From the NCBI GenBank assembly GCA_027673765.1, contig JAQDWB010000023.1:1-32548 (forward strand): a stretch of DNA of 32,548 bases, in the 5' to 3' direction. The notes below the pieces were generated by a model that did not search any database, was not told where the DNA came from, and saw nothing but the letters and a program-made list of their open reading frames with translations. The stretch comes from Coriobacteriaceae bacterium AM113-163 (GTDB lineage Bacteria; Actinomycetota; Coriobacteriia; Coriobacteriales; Coriobacteriaceae). Shown in pieces: positions 32,210 through 32,548 of this stretch (positions are counted from its first letter, which is position 1; every line of letters begins with the position of its first letter). Made by a program: the position numbers and the translations under genes.

Positions 32210-32259
32210 AGTATGACACCTGGCTTTACAGCTGACAAGACAGCTGTAAAGCCAGGTGT
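32210..32259 (-). promoter_or_regulatory. nadA promoter with 44-bp palindromic operator
   Basis: Minus-strand -35 TTGTCA (32238-32233) and -10 CATACT (32215-32210) are separated by 17 bp. A perfect 19-bp inverted repeat (32216-32234 and 32241-32259, ACACCTGGCTTTACAGCTG and its complement) has its promoter-proximal arm filling exactly that spacer and the -35 box in its 6-nt centre. As the operon encodes NiaR, this is the best candidate for its operator; the identity of the binding protein is inferred. Confidence 0.62.
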
Positions 32260-32278
32260 AAAGTTGGAATAAAGATTC

Positions 32279-32347
32279 AATCTTGGGGCGGGTCCATTTT
32301 CGAACTGGCAAGCTGAGGATAGTCGAAAATGGACCCGCCCCAAGATT
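32279..32347. repeat. Long perfect palindrome, family G
   Basis: Arms 32279-32303 and 32323-32347 are a perfect 25-bp inverted repeat (start AATCTTGGGGCGGGTCC, inner end ATTTTCGA) with a 19-nt interior. Total length is 69 bp, the same as family A. It lies upstream of the nadA promoter. No T-run. Confidence 0.8.
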
Positions 32348-32548
32348 CGAGCGGCCCGCATTGTCCTGGACCAAGGGGCAGTGGGCAAAAAGTGGCAAAT
32401 ATGAGTACTGTTACCAAATTGATGGCAGCGATTTTTCGGTCCAATACGTCAGAATCGCCTTATTTGAGGCACATTCATGGCACTGTCGGACGAAAATCAA
32501 TGCTGTTTTGGTAGCGCGCAGAGATGTGGTGTAAGAGGCGGGGCATGC
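32348..32548. other. Right-end stretch without a recognised gene
   Basis: Short open frames exist but none has a convincing ribosome site and protein-like sequence together. The segment around 32385-32420 (GTGGGCAAAAAGTGGCA then AATATGAGTACTGTTACC) is AT-richer than its surroundings and could be the 5' part or upstream region of a gene beyond the window. Confidence 0.3.

Noticed and set aside
32283..32534. An 83-codon plus-strand gene at the right end
   Set aside because: It begins inside the 69-bp palindrome, without a ribosome site, and shows no domain.

Overview
The window looks like chromosome of a Coriobacteriia gut anaerobe, most probably Collinsella. The inference rests on high-GC coding sequence, an actinobacterial dnaK-grpE-dnaJ-hspR operon, a mannose-family PTS with a DUF956 gene, a nadA-nadB-nadC-niaR operon, and several iron-sulfur proteins of anaerobic type. 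The assignment comes from gene content and style, not from a database comparison.

Layout. 1-850: a small XRE regulator, a 91-bp tandem repeat and a cluster of TTCACCAAAATGG-like sites with no gene beside them. 850-925: tRNA-Arg(CCT), minus strand. 926-1330: structured non-coding DNA ending in a long palindrome. 1333-4615 (minus): mannose-type PTS (IIAB, IIC, IID) followed by a terminator and DUF956. 4993-8295 (minus): HypA and a 925-residue iron-sulfur/FAD oxidoreductase. A TetR-family regulator and a multi-pass membrane protein are divergent to them (8486-10219), and two matching 15-bp operators lie between. 10457-11959: an exported anchored protein of unknown function. 12004-13356 (minus): a DUF4143-type AAA ATPase under a striking inverted-repeat operator. 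13515-16459 (minus): a tiny Pro-rich protein and ClpB. 16.6-20.5 kb: three orphan genes (two small anchored proteins and a P-loop ATPase) embedded among precisely spaced palindromic repeats. 20503-22803 (minus): an aconitase-superfamily hydratase. 23074-27373 (minus): hspR, dnaJ, grpE, dnaK. 27917-28102: a 2[4Fe-4S] ferredoxin. 28307-32174 (minus): niaR, nadC, nadB, nadA. 32175-32548: nadA promoter region and another long palindrome.

How it works together. ClpB and the DnaK operon carry the same 27-bp element upstream, so they probably form one heat-shock regulon run by the HspR encoded at the end of the dnaK operon. NadA, NadB and NadC make nicotinate mononucleotide from aspartate, and NiaR, the niacin-responsive repressor in the same transcript, probably acts on a 44-bp palindrome that fills the nadA promoter spacer. 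The PTS takes up mannose-type sugars. The TetR/oxidoreductase/membrane-protein cluster looks like an inducible redox module of unknown substrate.

The least explained material is non-coding: (i) two arrays of 55-bp palindromes at exactly 80-bp period, each followed at an 8-nt gap by a 35-bp palindrome; (ii) perfect or near-perfect long palindromes without a U-tract just 3' of several minus-strand stop codons; (iii) three different operator-like repeat sets, two of them lying over the promoters of ATPase genes.
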